A stretch of 64,000 bases of DNA from assembly GCF_036067295.1 (NCBI RefSeq), contig NZ_CP107954.1, positions 1,674,001 to 1,738,000 on the forward strand, written 5' to 3'. A program made the position numbers and the translations under genes. The DNA is from Kribbella sp. NBC_00382. Its GTDB lineage: Bacteria; Actinomycetota; Actinomycetes; Propionibacteriales; Kribbellaceae. Positions 1-8,092 of the stretch are shown here, in pieces (within the stretch, counting starts at the first letter, position 1; each line of letters opens with the position of its first letter). The notes below the pieces were generated by a model. That model was not told where the DNA came from and made no database searches. It was given only the letters and a program-made list of their open reading frames with translations.

Positions 1-245
1 GCAACCCGCCGAGGCAGCCGATCGAGCACCTTGAGCCACTCGGTCCGCGACGCGATCGCCAGGTCGAGCTCCGGCCCGGGCCCCTTGTCGGAGACGAGGA
101 TGTTGCCCTCGCCGGCCGCCGTCGTACCGGACGCAGGCGCCCCGCGATCCAGCACGAGCACCCGGACGCCGGCAGCCGACAGGGCTTCGGCGCAGGCGGC
201 ACCCACGATGCCCGCCCCGACCACCACCACGTCGACCTCAGTCAT
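1..245 (-). CDS. FAD-dependent oxidoreductase, N-terminal part (cut by window edge)
   Basis: The reading frame starts at an ATG at 245 and runs off the window at position 1, so only the first 81 residues are visible. They begin MTEVDVVVVGAGIVGAACAE, the Rossmann GxGxxG fold that binds the ADP part of FAD, followed by a glutamate/aspartate-ended second strand (VLVLDRG) and a GTTAAGEGNI stretch typical of DadA/glycine-oxidase-like amine oxidases. The XRE-cupin regulator lies just upstream on the same strand and a palindrome sits in the 110-bp gap. Such regulators often control amine or amino-acid catabolism. The substrate cannot be told from this fragment. Confidence 0.85.
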   Translation of the reverse strand, partial: MTEVDVVVVGAGIVGAACAEALSAAGVRVLVLDRGAPASGTTAAGEGNILVSDKGPGPELDLAIASRTEWLKVLDRLPRRV

Positions 246-259
246 CCGAATCCTCGCAG

Positions 260-281
260 ATCGTTCAGTAAAATGAACGAT
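260..281. promoter_or_regulatory. Perfect palindrome, candidate operator of the FAD oxidoreductase gene
   Basis: The sequence ATCGTTCA-GTAAAA-TGAACGAT has two perfect 8-bp arms with a 6-bp AT-rich centre. It lies 15 bp upstream of the oxidoreductase start and downstream of the XRE-cupin gene, where a dimeric repressor could block transcription. The binding protein is inferred to be the neighbouring regulator. Confidence 0.6.
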
Positions 282-354
282 TCGAGAGTACGTCCGTCAC
301 CCGCCCCAGGTCAACGGCCGCAGCGATGGCCCCAGTGACAGCCCCGTGACGGCC

Positions 355-981
355 TCAGTCCAGATGCAGCCCATCCAGCGCGACCGGCTGCACATCCGGC
401 GGATACTCCAGCAGCAACACCGACCGCACCAGCCCGTCCAGCGCCTCGTACTCATGCGCCCCATGAGCCCGAAAAGCTAGATAGTCCCCGGCCCCCAGCT
501 CGAACTGCTGCCCGTGAGCCCCGATCCGCAACCGCCCAGCCAGTACTACGTGATGCTCCGTCCCCGGATGTCCCGCCGACCGCTGCACCGCCCCCGCCCG
601 GATCTGCTGGTCGTACACCTCCATCAGCGCCCCCGGATGCTCCAGCCGCCGCAACATCCGCAGATCCACCGCGTCACCGGTCAGCACGTCGACATCCGCC
701 GACCGCACATGCACCAGGTCGGACGCCGCCGGCTCGTTCAGCAGCGATGACACCGGCACCCCGAGAGCGTTCGACAGACTGAACACTGTCTCGATCGTCG
801 GATTGCCCGCGCCGGACTCCAGCTGCGACAGCGTGCCCTTGGCGATCCCCGACCGCCGGGCCAGCTCCGACAGCGAGATCCCCTGCTCATCCCGCCGAGC
901 CCGCAGATTGACCCCCAGCACCCGCCCGGCGCCCTGGCCCGACCCTTGACCCACCCGTTGACCCACCACAGCCCGGAGCAT
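355..981 (-). CDS. XRE-family regulator with C-terminal cupin domain
   Basis: This 208-residue protein has an N-terminal helix-turn-helix (LRARRDEQGISLSELARRSG, then IAKGTLSQLESGAGNPTIET) and a C-terminal cupin of roughly 75 residues with HHVVLAGRLRIG and a GDYLAF segment that would form the small-ligand sensor. The family regulates amine, polyamine and amino-acid catabolic genes, and the gene precedes an FAD oxidoreductase on the same strand. An upstream in-frame ATG at 1047 lies inside the 38-bp inverted repeat and has no plausible ribosome site, so I chose the internal ATG at 981, which follows a G-rich stretch. A still later start is possible because about 20 residues before the HTH are low-complexity. 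Confidence 0.85.
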   Translation of the reverse strand: MLRAVVGQRVGQGSGQGAGRVLGVNLRARRDEQGISLSELARRSGIAKGTLSQLESGAGNPTIETVFSLSNALGVPVSSLLNEPAASDLVHVRSADVDVLTGDAVDLRMLRRLEHPGALMEVYDQQIRAGAVQRSAGHPGTEHHVVLAGRLRIGAHGQQFELGAGDYLAFRAHGAHEYEALDGLVRSVLLLEYPPDVQPVALDGLHLD

Positions 982-1040
982 GCCACACCCACCCCACCCC
1001 CACCCGTGGGCGGCCTGGCCGCATCCGCGCCGACCGACTG

Positions 1041-1137
1041 CCCCCATTTCGGTGGTTAACCCCTCAAATAGGGGGTTGCCCCCCGGGAATCAGGGGTGAC
1101 AACCCCCTATTTGAGGGGTTAACCACCGAAATGGGGG
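1041..1137. repeat. Perfect 38-bp inverted repeat with 21-bp loop
   Basis: Bases 1041-1078 and 1100-1137 are exact reverse complements over 38 bp. The left arm starts CCCCCATTTCGGTGGTTAAC and the loop is 1079-1099. It lies between the 3' end of the PRISE reductase gene and the 5' end of the XRE-cupin gene, both on the minus strand. A terminator stem is usually 8-15 bp and followed by T residues, and none are present here. It may be a palindromic intergenic repeat or the footprint of a mobile element. Confidence 0.9.
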
Positions 1138-1213
1138 TGGGCAGGACCGGGGTAAGGGCGGAGGCGGGAGCGCCGCGGCGCGGGGGCGGGGCGGGAGCAC
1201 TGGGTGGGGTGGG

Positions 1214-2269
1214 TCAGGGGATGATCCGGTCCCGGCGCAGCGTCTCGAAGATGCCGAAGAACATCGCCTCGGTGTCGACGTACTCGTGGAAACCGGCCCG
1301 CCGCGCCTTCGACCCATCGGCGAAGAAGTCGTAGTCCCAGCCGAAGACGAAGTCCGCGAACGGCCAGGACGAGACATCGGCGTACGGCGTCGCCACCAGC
1401 CCATGCCCCGCCTGGAGCTCCTTCCACAGCGGCTCCTTGTCAGCCATCACCGTGGTCAAGGACATCTGCAGAGGCGGCGCCACCTCGAGGTCGAACCACC
1501 GGGCGAGCTTCGGCCACAGCTCGTTCCAGCGGAACAGATCGCCGTTCGTGATGTTGAACGCCTGGTTCGCCGCAGCTGGCGCGGTGGCCGCCCAAACGGT
1601 TGCCTTCGCCAACAACCCCGCATCCGTCATCTCCAGCAGCGAGGAGTACGCACCGGGCTTGCCGGGGAAGCGCAACGGCACCCCCAAGGCCTTCGAGATC
1701 GACGCATAGACCGCGATCCCGACCGCCAGGTTCATCGGGTTGCCCAGGGCCACCCCACCGACGACGGACGGCCGCAACGCCGACCACTCCCAGCCACCCC
1801 GAGCCGCCCGCGACTCCAGGAACTGCTGCTGGTCGACGTTGAACTCCGGCGGCAGATGCGGCGGGTCGTCCTCCCGGGCAGGAGTCTTGAACGGCCCGAG
1901 GTGTGCGCCGTACACCTTGTACCCCTGCATCAGACTCACGTGCCGCAGGCCGCGCGCGACCGGCTCGATCGCGTCGACGACGTTCACCAGCATCGCGAGG
2001 TTCGGCGGGACGAGCTCGGCCCAGGTCGGGCGGTCCTGGTACGCGACGTAGAAGACGTGCGTTACGTCCGTCAGCCCGGACAGCTTCGAGCGGGTGTCGT
2101 CGGGGTCCAGCAGATCGACCGCAACGTGCTGCACGCGAGCAGAAGAGACACCGCCTCGCCGGGACAACCCGATCACTCGCCAGTCCGGCAGCGACTCCAA
2201 GTGCTCGACCAGATTCGTCCCGATCACTCCGCGCGCACCGACCACCAGCGCGACCTTCGTCTGCTCCAT
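1214..2269 (-). CDS. SDR-family reductase of the PRISE type
   Basis: The 351-residue protein begins with a Rossmann dinucleotide site (ALVVGARGVIGTNLVEHL, a GxxGxxG pattern), shows VFYVAYQDRP where extended SDRs carry their substrate-loop serine region, and has MQGYKVYGAH containing the conserved Lys-x-Tyr-Gly of progesterone-5beta-reductase/iridoid-synthase-like enzymes. Family members reduce activated C=C bonds of enones with NAD(P)H in the cytosol. The length fits the family. A LysR regulator is divergent across a 71-bp gap, a common arrangement for a regulator and its target. The physiological substrate is unknown. Confidence 0.85.
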   Translation of the reverse strand: MEQTKVALVVGARGVIGTNLVEHLESLPDWRVIGLSRRGGVSSARVQHVAVDLLDPDDTRSKLSGLTDVTHVFYVAYQDRPTWAELVPPNLAMLVNVVDAIEPVARGLRHVSLMQGYKVYGAHLGPFKTPAREDDPPHLPPEFNVDQQQFLESRAARGGWEWSALRPSVVGGVALGNPMNLAVGIAVYASISKALGVPLRFPGKPGAYSSLLEMTDAGLLAKATVWAATAPAAANQAFNITNGDLFRWNELWPKLARWFDLEVAPPLQMSLTTVMADKEPLWKELQAGHGLVATPYADVSSWPFADFVFGWDYDFFADGSKARRAGFHEYVDTEAMFFGIFETLRRDRIIP

Positions 2270-2340
2270 ATCCCCAGCCTGTGGCTAACCCTGTGGATAA
2301 GTCCAACGCATAGTTCTCACCGATCCCATAAGCTCTGTTC

Positions 2341-3210
2341 ATGGCGACGCTCCGGCAGCTCGAATATCTGGTGGCCGTCGTCGACCTGGGCTCCTTCACC
2401 AAGGCCGCCGAGCTCCTGCACGTCACCCAGCCCGCGCTCTCCCACCAGATCCGCGCGCTGGAGCGGTCCACCGGCAGCCCGCTCCTCGAGCGCCTCCCCC
2501 GTGCGATCCGCCTGACCCCGACCGGCCGCGCGATGCTTCCGCACGCCAGAGCCGCCCTCGCCGACGCCGAGCGGGCAACGTGCGCCGCGCGCCAGGCCGC
2601 TGGTCTGGAGGTCGGCGAGCTACAGATCGCGACCCTCTACTCGATCAGCCTCGGCATCCTGCCGACCGCGCTCAAGGCGTGGCGGCGGACCCACCCCAAC
2701 GTCGGGATCCGCCTCTTCGAGCACCGGCACACCGACGAGCTGATCGAGGCGATGAGCGCCGGCCAGGCGGACCTCGCGGTCGGCCCCACACCGAAGGACT
2801 GGCCAGGCAGCACCCACATCCTCGGCAAGGAGGAGTTGGTCGTGGTCGTCGCCAAGGACGATCCGGTCGCGGGCCGGAAGTCGATCCGGTTGAAGGACCT
2901 AGCGGGCCGCAATTGGGTCCACTACATGCCCGGCCACGGATTGGCCGACGTACTCAATCAGGCCTGCGCGAAGGCTGGTTTCGAGCCCAAGGTCGCCGTC
3001 CACACCGAGCAGACCGCTGCCGCCCCTGCCTTGGCGGCCGCTGGGCTGGGTCCGGCCCTGGTCCCGTCCAATATCCTCCCGCCCGGATTCGACGGTCAGG
3101 TACTACGGACCGAGCCGCCGACTCGCCGGACGCTCACCGCCTACACGCGCGGCAGCCCGGATCCACTCGCGGCGGCGTTCATCGAAGTACTGACTGAGAC
3201 TTGGGTGTAG
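2341..3210 (+). CDS. LysR-family transcriptional regulator
   Basis: This 289-residue protein starts MATLRQLEYLVAVVDLGSFT and has the classical winged HTH (KAAELLHVTQPALSHQIRAL) in residues 1-60, followed by a two-lobed periplasmic-binding-like effector domain from about residue 90 (GELQIATLYSISLGILP). It is divergent from the PRISE reductase and probably controls it from the 71-bp shared promoter region. LysR proteins usually activate the divergent gene when their small-molecule co-inducer binds; the inducer is unknown. Confidence 0.92.
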   Translation: MATLRQLEYLVAVVDLGSFTKAAELLHVTQPALSHQIRALERSTGSPLLERLPRAIRLTPTGRAMLPHARAALADAERATCAARQAAGLEVGELQIATLYSISLGILPTALKAWRRTHPNVGIRLFEHRHTDELIEAMSAGQADLAVGPTPKDWPGSTHILGKEELVVVVAKDDPVAGRKSIRLKDLAGRNWVHYMPGHGLADVLNQACAKAGFEPKVAVHTEQTAAAPALAAAGLGPALVPSNILPPGFDGQVLRTEPPTRRTLTAYTRGSPDPLAAAFIEVLTETWV

Positions 3211-3390
3211 TTACTGCTGAGGCCGGTTGCCGACGATGGCGGCGATGGGTGGGATGACCGCTGCGACGGCGCTCATGCCGATGGCGGCCGGGATCGAGAA
3301 CAGCCGGACGACGAACCAGGCGAGCACGATCAGGCCGATGCAGGTTCCCATCAGCCAGAAGTAGACCTTGCGCTTGTCCCGCTTCGCCAC
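3211..3390 (-). CDS. DUF3099-family small membrane protein
   Basis: A 59-residue frame starts at a GTG at 3390, preceded by GGGAG nine bases upstream, and its stop abuts the LysR stop. It has a basic N-terminus (VAKRDKRKVYFWLMGTC), a hydrophobic helix (IGLIVLAWFVVRLF) and a second helix with SIPAAIGMSAVAAVIPPIAA ending in a basic tail. This pattern matches the actinobacterial DUF3099 family, tight two-helix membrane proteins of unknown function. Its helix spacing and RBS support a real gene despite the small size. Confidence 0.8.
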   Translation of the reverse strand: MAKRDKRKVYFWLMGTCIGLIVLAWFVVRLFSIPAAIGMSAVAAVIPPIAAIVGNRPQQ

Positions 3391-3415
3391 GGTCCCAGTC
3401 TCCCACCGAACCGGC

Positions 3416-3457
3416 GAACCTGAAGCTGCGAACCTGAAGCTGCGAACCTGAAGCTGC
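3416..3457. repeat. Three tandem copies of a 14-bp repeat
   Basis: The unit GAACCTGAAGCTGC occurs three times head to tail without mismatch, ending 58 bp before the response-regulator start and just upstream of the DUF3099 start. It may be a replication-slippage tract or a set of direct-repeat binding sites for the OmpR-type regulator encoded next to it. Which of the two it is cannot be told from sequence. Confidence 0.85.
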
Positions 3458-3515
3458 GCTGAAGGCCGCGCGTCCGTAGTACGGGCGAAGTGCCCAGCGA
3501 TGGCACGATGGGCGG

Positions 3516-4178
3516 ATGGTGGCGAGAGTCCTCGTGGTCGAGGACGCGGAGGCGATCCGGACCGCTGTCGGGATCGCCCTGGAAGAGGCCGGCTGCGAGG
3601 TGCTGACTCGCGCCGACGGCGAGACGCTCGAACGCGACCTCGCCGCCTTCCGGCCCGATCTCGTCCTGCTCGACGTGATGCTGCCCGGCCGGGACGGGTT
3701 CGCCCTGCTGGAGGTCGTCCGCAAGGTCTCGAACGCTGGGATCGTGCTGCTCACCGCTCGGGACGCTGTCGAGGACCGGCTGCACGGCTTGCGGACCGGC
3801 GCCGACGACTACGTGGTCAAACCGTTCGTCCTCGCTGAGCTGATCGCGCGCGTCGAGGCGGTACTGCGCCGGATGGGCCGGCTGCGGACGGTACTGGAGA
3901 TCGGCGACCTGGCGATCGACGTCGAGGCCAGCTCGGTGAGCCGTGCCGGTCGCCAACTTGACCTGACGACGACCGAGCTGAAGCTGCTGACGTTCCTCGC
4001 CGGACGCCGGGACAAGGTGGTCGGCAAGGCGCAGATCCTGGCCGCGGTGTGGGGGTACGACGACTACGCCGCGAACCTGGTCGAGGTCCACGTGAGCGCC
4101 CTCCGCCGCAAACTCGGTACACCCCCACTGCTCCACACCATCCGCGGCGCGGGCTACATCCTGCGAGCGCCTTCGTGA
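3516..4178 (+). CDS. OmpR-family response regulator
   Basis: The 220-residue protein has a receiver domain with acidic pocket VVEDAE, phosphoacceptor Asp53 in LVLLDVMLPG, and the conserved VVKPF lysine, followed by a winged-helix DNA-binding domain from about residue 130 (LDLTTTELKLLTFLAGRRDK, ending in IRGAGYILRAPS). It acts as a phosphorylation-controlled transcription factor. Its last codon overlaps the start of the sensor kinase gene (GTGA), so the two are translationally coupled. Confidence 0.93.
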   Translation: MVARVLVVEDAEAIRTAVGIALEEAGCEVLTRADGETLERDLAAFRPDLVLLDVMLPGRDGFALLEVVRKVSNAGIVLLTARDAVEDRLHGLRTGADDYVVKPFVLAELIARVEAVLRRMGRLRTVLEIGDLAIDVEASSVSRAGRQLDLTTTELKLLTFLAGRRDKVVGKAQILAAVWGYDDYAANLVEVHVSALRRKLGTPPLLHTIRGAGYILRAPS

Positions 4179-5446
4179 ACACCCTCTCGCTGCGCCGCCG
4201 GGTGACGATCACCGCTCTCCTCGTCCTGCTGATCGTCCTCCCCATCACCGGCCTCGCGGTGAAGGCGATCTTCGACGCCCAAGCCGAACGCAACCTCAAC
4301 ACCCTGCTCAACGGCCGCGCCCAGCTAGCTCAGCAACTCGCCCGCCAGAACGTTGCCCCCAACAACCTTGTACGCCGGATCGATGCCGACGGCATCCGTG
4401 TCACCCTCACCCTCCGCAACGGCCAGGTCTTCGGTGCGCCTGCTGTTGAGGCCGACAAAGGCACCCGGCAGGTCAAGAGCACCCTGACCGCGGGCCAACG
4501 CACCCGCGGCGCCACCCTTCTCCTCTCCGCCGACACCTCCCTGCTCGATGGCGCAAGCCGAACCCTGCAACGCGTTCTGTGGCTAGCCGGCGCCGCAGCC
4601 CTCGCCATCACCGCGATTGCCCTGATCCTCGGCATGCGTGTCGCCCTCGCGCCCCTCGACGCGATGACCTCGCTCGCCCGCTCGATCGCCGCCGGCCGCC
4701 GTGGTGGCCGACTGCAACCAACTCGCCGCGACACCGAGCTCGGCCGTACCGCCGCCGCCTTCGACGAGATGCTCGACTCGCTCGAAGGCAAGGAGCAGTA
4801 CATGAGGCAGTTCGTCGCCGACGCCGCCCACGAACTCCGTACTCCCGTCACCGGCCTGCAAACCGCCGCCGAGACCCTCCTCCAACTCGACCCAGACGCC
4901 CCGACCGAAAGGCGTGAAGAGCTGGAACTCCTCCTGGTCAGGGAATCCCGCCGCGCCGGCACCCTCGTCGCCGACCTGCTGGAACTCGCCCGCATCGACG
5001 CAGGCCTAGTACTACGCAGGCAACCCGTCCTGCTCAAGCACCTCGCCCAGACCCAGGCCGATCGCCTCCACCTGATGGCACCGAGCCACACCATCGAGGT
5101 CAACGGCCCGGAGCTCGAAGTCGAGGCCGACCCCGACCGCATCACCCAGATCCTCGCCAACTTGCTCGACAACGCCCGCAACGCCACCGGTGACCAAGGC
5201 ACGATCGAGGTCCTACTCAGCCAGGAACCTGGCCACGTGCGAGTGGTTGTCCAGGACAACGGTCCCGGGGTTCCACCAGATCACCGGGAGCGCATCTTCC
5301 AGCGCCTCGTCCACGGTGAGCGCAGTCGCGGCTCCGGCCTCGGCCTCCCGATCGCCCGGGGTTTCGCCCGCGCCCACGGTGGCGACCTGATCGCCACCGA
5401 CCGGATCGACGGCAAGCCCGGCGCCGCTTTCGTGCTCACACTTTGA
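4175..5446 (+). CDS. Sensor histidine kinase of the OmpR-type pair
   Basis: The 423-residue protein starts at the GTG overlapping the regulator stop. Residues 7-30 form the first membrane helix, about 100 extracytoplasmic residues follow, and a second helix (VLWLAGAAALAITAIALILG) leads to a HAMP linker. The HisKA domain carries His219 in DAAHELRTPV, and the ATPase domain has the N-box NLLDNARNAT, DNGPGVP and the GSGLGLPIA G-box. It should autophosphorylate in response to an unknown envelope signal. Its 3' end overlaps the convergent DUF1501 gene by 11 bp. Confidence 0.93.
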   Translation: MNTLSLRRRVTITALLVLLIVLPITGLAVKAIFDAQAERNLNTLLNGRAQLAQQLARQNVAPNNLVRRIDADGIRVTLTLRNGQVFGAPAVEADKGTRQVKSTLTAGQRTRGATLLLSADTSLLDGASRTLQRVLWLAGAAALAITAIALILGMRVALAPLDAMTSLARSIAAGRRGGRLQPTRRDTELGRTAAAFDEMLDSLEGKEQYMRQFVADAAHELRTPVTGLQTAAETLLQLDPDAPTERREELELLLVRESRRAGTLVADLLELARIDAGLVLRRQPVLLKHLAQTQADRLHLMAPSHTIEVNGPELEVEADPDRITQILANLLDNARNATGDQGTIEVLLSQEPGHVRVVVQDNGPGVPPDHRERIFQRLVHGERSRGSGLGLPIARGFARAHGGDLIATDRIDGKPGAAFVLTL

Positions 5447-6686
5447 GCAGGCCATCGACGTTCCCCTGGTGCCCGTCGAGGATCTTCTCTCCATCAGCAC
5501 CCAGTACGTCGCGCAGTACCGTCCCGTAGACGTCGCGGAAATCGGTTGTCGCGACCAGATCACCGTTGGACAGGTCGGTCAGACTCGGTTGCGCTCCGTA
5601 GAACCCGCCACGGATCTTGTCGCCCAGCATGAACAGCGGTCCGGCCGTCCCGTGATCCGTCCCGTCGCTCCCGTTCGCATGGACCCGCCGGCCGAACTCG
5701 GAGTACACGAGCACGACGACCTGCTTGCCGCGATCGGTCTTCCGCATCCGTTGTACGAAAGGCGTCAGCGCGCCATCGAGTTCGCCGAGCAAACGCTCCT
5801 GGGTGCCGCGCTCGTCTGCGTGCGTGTCGAATCCGCCGAGGGAGACGGAGTACGCCCGCGTCGGCACGCCTGCCTCGACGAGTCCGGCGACGAGGTCCAA
5901 CTGGGCGCCGAGTTGCGACCCGCCGCCGGCTGAGGCTCCCTTGGTGCGAGCTTCGTCCTCGTCGTCTTCACGTTCAGCCTGGTCGTGGACGGCGCCGCCT
6001 AGTACGCGGACCGCGTTCTGGAGATCGGCTAGCGACTTTGCCGCGGTGGCCTGCCAGTGCTCCTCGTTGGGGCTGGCTTTGGCTAGCGCAGCGTACGCAG
6101 TACCGACTTTGCCCTTGGGAAGCTTCAGGCCACGGACGGGTAGTGACGCTGCCGCCGTCGTTGCCCCTGCTAGCAACGGCGGCAGCGTCGGCTCTACCGA
6201 GACGGCGTGCAGCGGATCGGCACCGGCCACATCGAGCCAGCGCCCGAGCCAACCCGTCGGCACCGGTGTCTTCGGGGACGCGGTCTGCCAGATCGCCATC
6301 GACCGGAAGTGGCTCCGGTCCGGTTGCGGGTAGCCGACCCCGCGCACGATGGCGAGCGCATGGTCGTCCCACAACCCCTTCAGGCCTTTGAGTCCTGGGT
6401 TGAGCCCGAGGCCGTCGCCGAGGTCGAGCACCTCGTTTTGCTCGTAGGCGAGGTCCGGCCGGGCTTTCTGGTACTCCGGGTCGCCGGCCGGTACGACGGT
6501 GTTGAGCCCGTCGTTGCCGCCGTACAAGGTGACGACGACGAGTACGGAATCCTCACTGTGCAAGGGATTCTCGACCGCCGCGCTCATCAGATCGGACCAG
6601 CTCACCTGGGTCGCACCCACCGCGAGCGCTCCGGCGGCGGTGACTCCGCTCATGGTCAGGAACCGGCGTCGGGTCAGGTTGTCCAT
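5436..6686 (-). CDS. DUF1501-family protein, Tat-exported
   Basis: The 416-residue protein starts with a twin-arginine signal (MDNLTRRRFLTMSGVTAAGA), so it should be exported folded. The body has the DUF1501 hallmarks: VVVTLYGGNDGLNTVVP near the N-terminus, RSHFRSMAIWQTA, and a C-terminal EFGRRVHANGSDGTDHG segment that looks like an alkaline-phosphatase/sulfatase metal-site remnant. It follows the DUF1800 gene after 8 bases with a GAGGAG ribosome site, so the two form an operon. DUF1501/DUF1800 pairs are widespread and their biochemical role is not established. Confidence 0.9.
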   Translation of the reverse strand: MDNLTRRRFLTMSGVTAAGALAVGATQVSWSDLMSAAVENPLHSEDSVLVVVTLYGGNDGLNTVVPAGDPEYQKARPDLAYEQNEVLDLGDGLGLNPGLKGLKGLWDDHALAIVRGVGYPQPDRSHFRSMAIWQTASPKTPVPTGWLGRWLDVAGADPLHAVSVEPTLPPLLAGATTAAASLPVRGLKLPKGKVGTAYAALAKASPNEEHWQATAAKSLADLQNAVRVLGGAVHDQAEREDDEDEARTKGASAGGGSQLGAQLDLVAGLVEAGVPTRAYSVSLGGFDTHADERGTQERLLGELDGALTPFVQRMRKTDRGKQVVVLVYSEFGRRVHANGSDGTDHGTAGPLFMLGDKIRGGFYGAQPSLTDLSNGDLVATTDFRDVYGTVLRDVLGADGEKILDGHQGNVDGLLKV

Positions 6687-6694
6687 GATTCTCC

Positions 6695-7975
6695 TCAGCC
6701 ACTCACTACGTATTCGGGTGCGCAGGCCGCGACCGCGACCAGCTGCTCGGGATCCGTCAATCCTGCAAGGGCATTCCGCGTCCGCTCAGTCCAGGCGTCG
6801 ACACCCAGCAGAACCCGTACGCCGTCGACGCGCGCACTCGATTTCGCCAACTGCCCGAGCTCAGCTTCTTTGGCCAACAATTGCGCCAACTGCAAACGGG
6901 CTACCCCGGCGGAGGTGGTCAACCAACTCGCCCCCGACGGCCAGCCACCAACGCTCGGTGGCCGGAACGGAACCTGCCCCATCCCCTTCAGCCCAGCAAG
7001 CACCTTCAACTTCGTCTTGTCATCAAGCGCCGACGGCCTGATGCCGAGGGCTCGCATCAACCCGACCGCCCACTCCACCGGCTGCTTCACCATCGCCGAA
7101 GCACTGTCCCGAAAGGCCGGCTCAGCCGCGATCGCCTTCAACACCGCCTGGATATCGCGCCCACTCCCGTACGCCGCAACCAACCGCGTCAGCGTCGCAG
7201 AGGTCGGCGGTGCAGGCGACACAAGCCGGAACCAGAGCCGCCCAACCACAAAGGCCGCCGACTCAGGCTTCGCCAGGGCCAGCTCCGCAAAGCCGGCCGC
7301 GTCGATGTCACCGGTCTTACCGAAGATGGTCTTCGGATCCCCGTCATGGCGCTTGGCAACGAAGACCGGCTTCGCCGAAGTACGGCGTACCGTCCAACCG
7401 GTCAGCGCCCGCGCACCCTCGAAGACGTCGACCTCGGTGTAGTGCCCGATCCCGAGCGTGAAGAGCTCAAGAAACTCCCGCGCCAGATTCTCGTTGGGCG
7501 ACCCCTTGCGGTTGTCGTTCCCATCCAGCCACTTGATCAACGCCGCATCCACGATCATCGCCCGCGCCAACCCGGTGAAACTCCCGCGCCCCTGAGCCCG
7601 GAAGACCTGATTCTGCGCCAGCATCAACGGCGCACTCCGGACCTTCTGATTACTGGTCGCAAAATGTCCATGCCAGAACCAGGTCAGCCGCTCGGTCGCC
7701 CGCTCCCCGGCCACCATCCGATCCAGCCACCAGGCCGAGACCTTCAACTCCTGCCCCGCCCGAGCCTTGTTGGCCGCCTTCTTCGCGTCCTTATCGCCCT
7801 TGGCCACCATCCCCAAGCCCGGCAACGCAGGCGCCGCCGCCCCAGCCTCGACCCCAGCACCGAACAACCGCGCCGCAGTCGTCTCGAACCCCATATCCAG
7901 CGCCCCAGGCTTCGGCCCAAAGCCAAAGCGATCGTGCAACCGCCGCACAGCAGCGCGCTCCGTGATCTCAGCCAT
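6695..7975 (-). CDS. DUF1800-family protein
   Basis: This 426-residue protein starts MAEITERAAVRRLHDRFGFG; the ATG at 7975 was preferred to an upstream ATG because homology begins here. Conserved DUF1800 features are the RFGFGPKPG start, the RLTWFWHGHFATSNQKV block, NENLAREFLELFTLGIGHYT and a late PPSVGGWPSGASWL motif. No signal peptide is visible, so it may be exported with its Tat-dependent DUF1501 partner or act inside the cell. Function unknown; the two-gene arrangement suggests they work together. Confidence 0.9.
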   Translation of the reverse strand: MAEITERAAVRRLHDRFGFGPKPGALDMGFETTAARLFGAGVEAGAAAPALPGLGMVAKGDKDAKKAANKARAGQELKVSAWWLDRMVAGERATERLTWFWHGHFATSNQKVRSAPLMLAQNQVFRAQGRGSFTGLARAMIVDAALIKWLDGNDNRKGSPNENLAREFLELFTLGIGHYTEVDVFEGARALTGWTVRRTSAKPVFVAKRHDGDPKTIFGKTGDIDAAGFAELALAKPESAAFVVGRLWFRLVSPAPPTSATLTRLVAAYGSGRDIQAVLKAIAAEPAFRDSASAMVKQPVEWAVGLMRALGIRPSALDDKTKLKVLAGLKGMGQVPFRPPSVGGWPSGASWLTTSAGVARLQLAQLLAKEAELGQLAKSSARVDGVRVLLGVDAWTERTRNALAGLTDPEQLVAVAACAPEYVVSG

Positions 7976-8092
7976 ACCCCGATCCTGGCCAGCCCTGCGC
8001 CCACTCACCACCCTCCGCCGCCGATCTTCAGCCAACCCACAGCCTGTGGAAATCAAGCGATCCCAGACACCCCATCGGCTTAGACTCCGGCC

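Noticed and set aside
1286..2515. 409-codon plus-strand frame across the PRISE and LysR genes
   Set aside because: It spans a divergent promoter and overlaps two well-supported genes in other frames.
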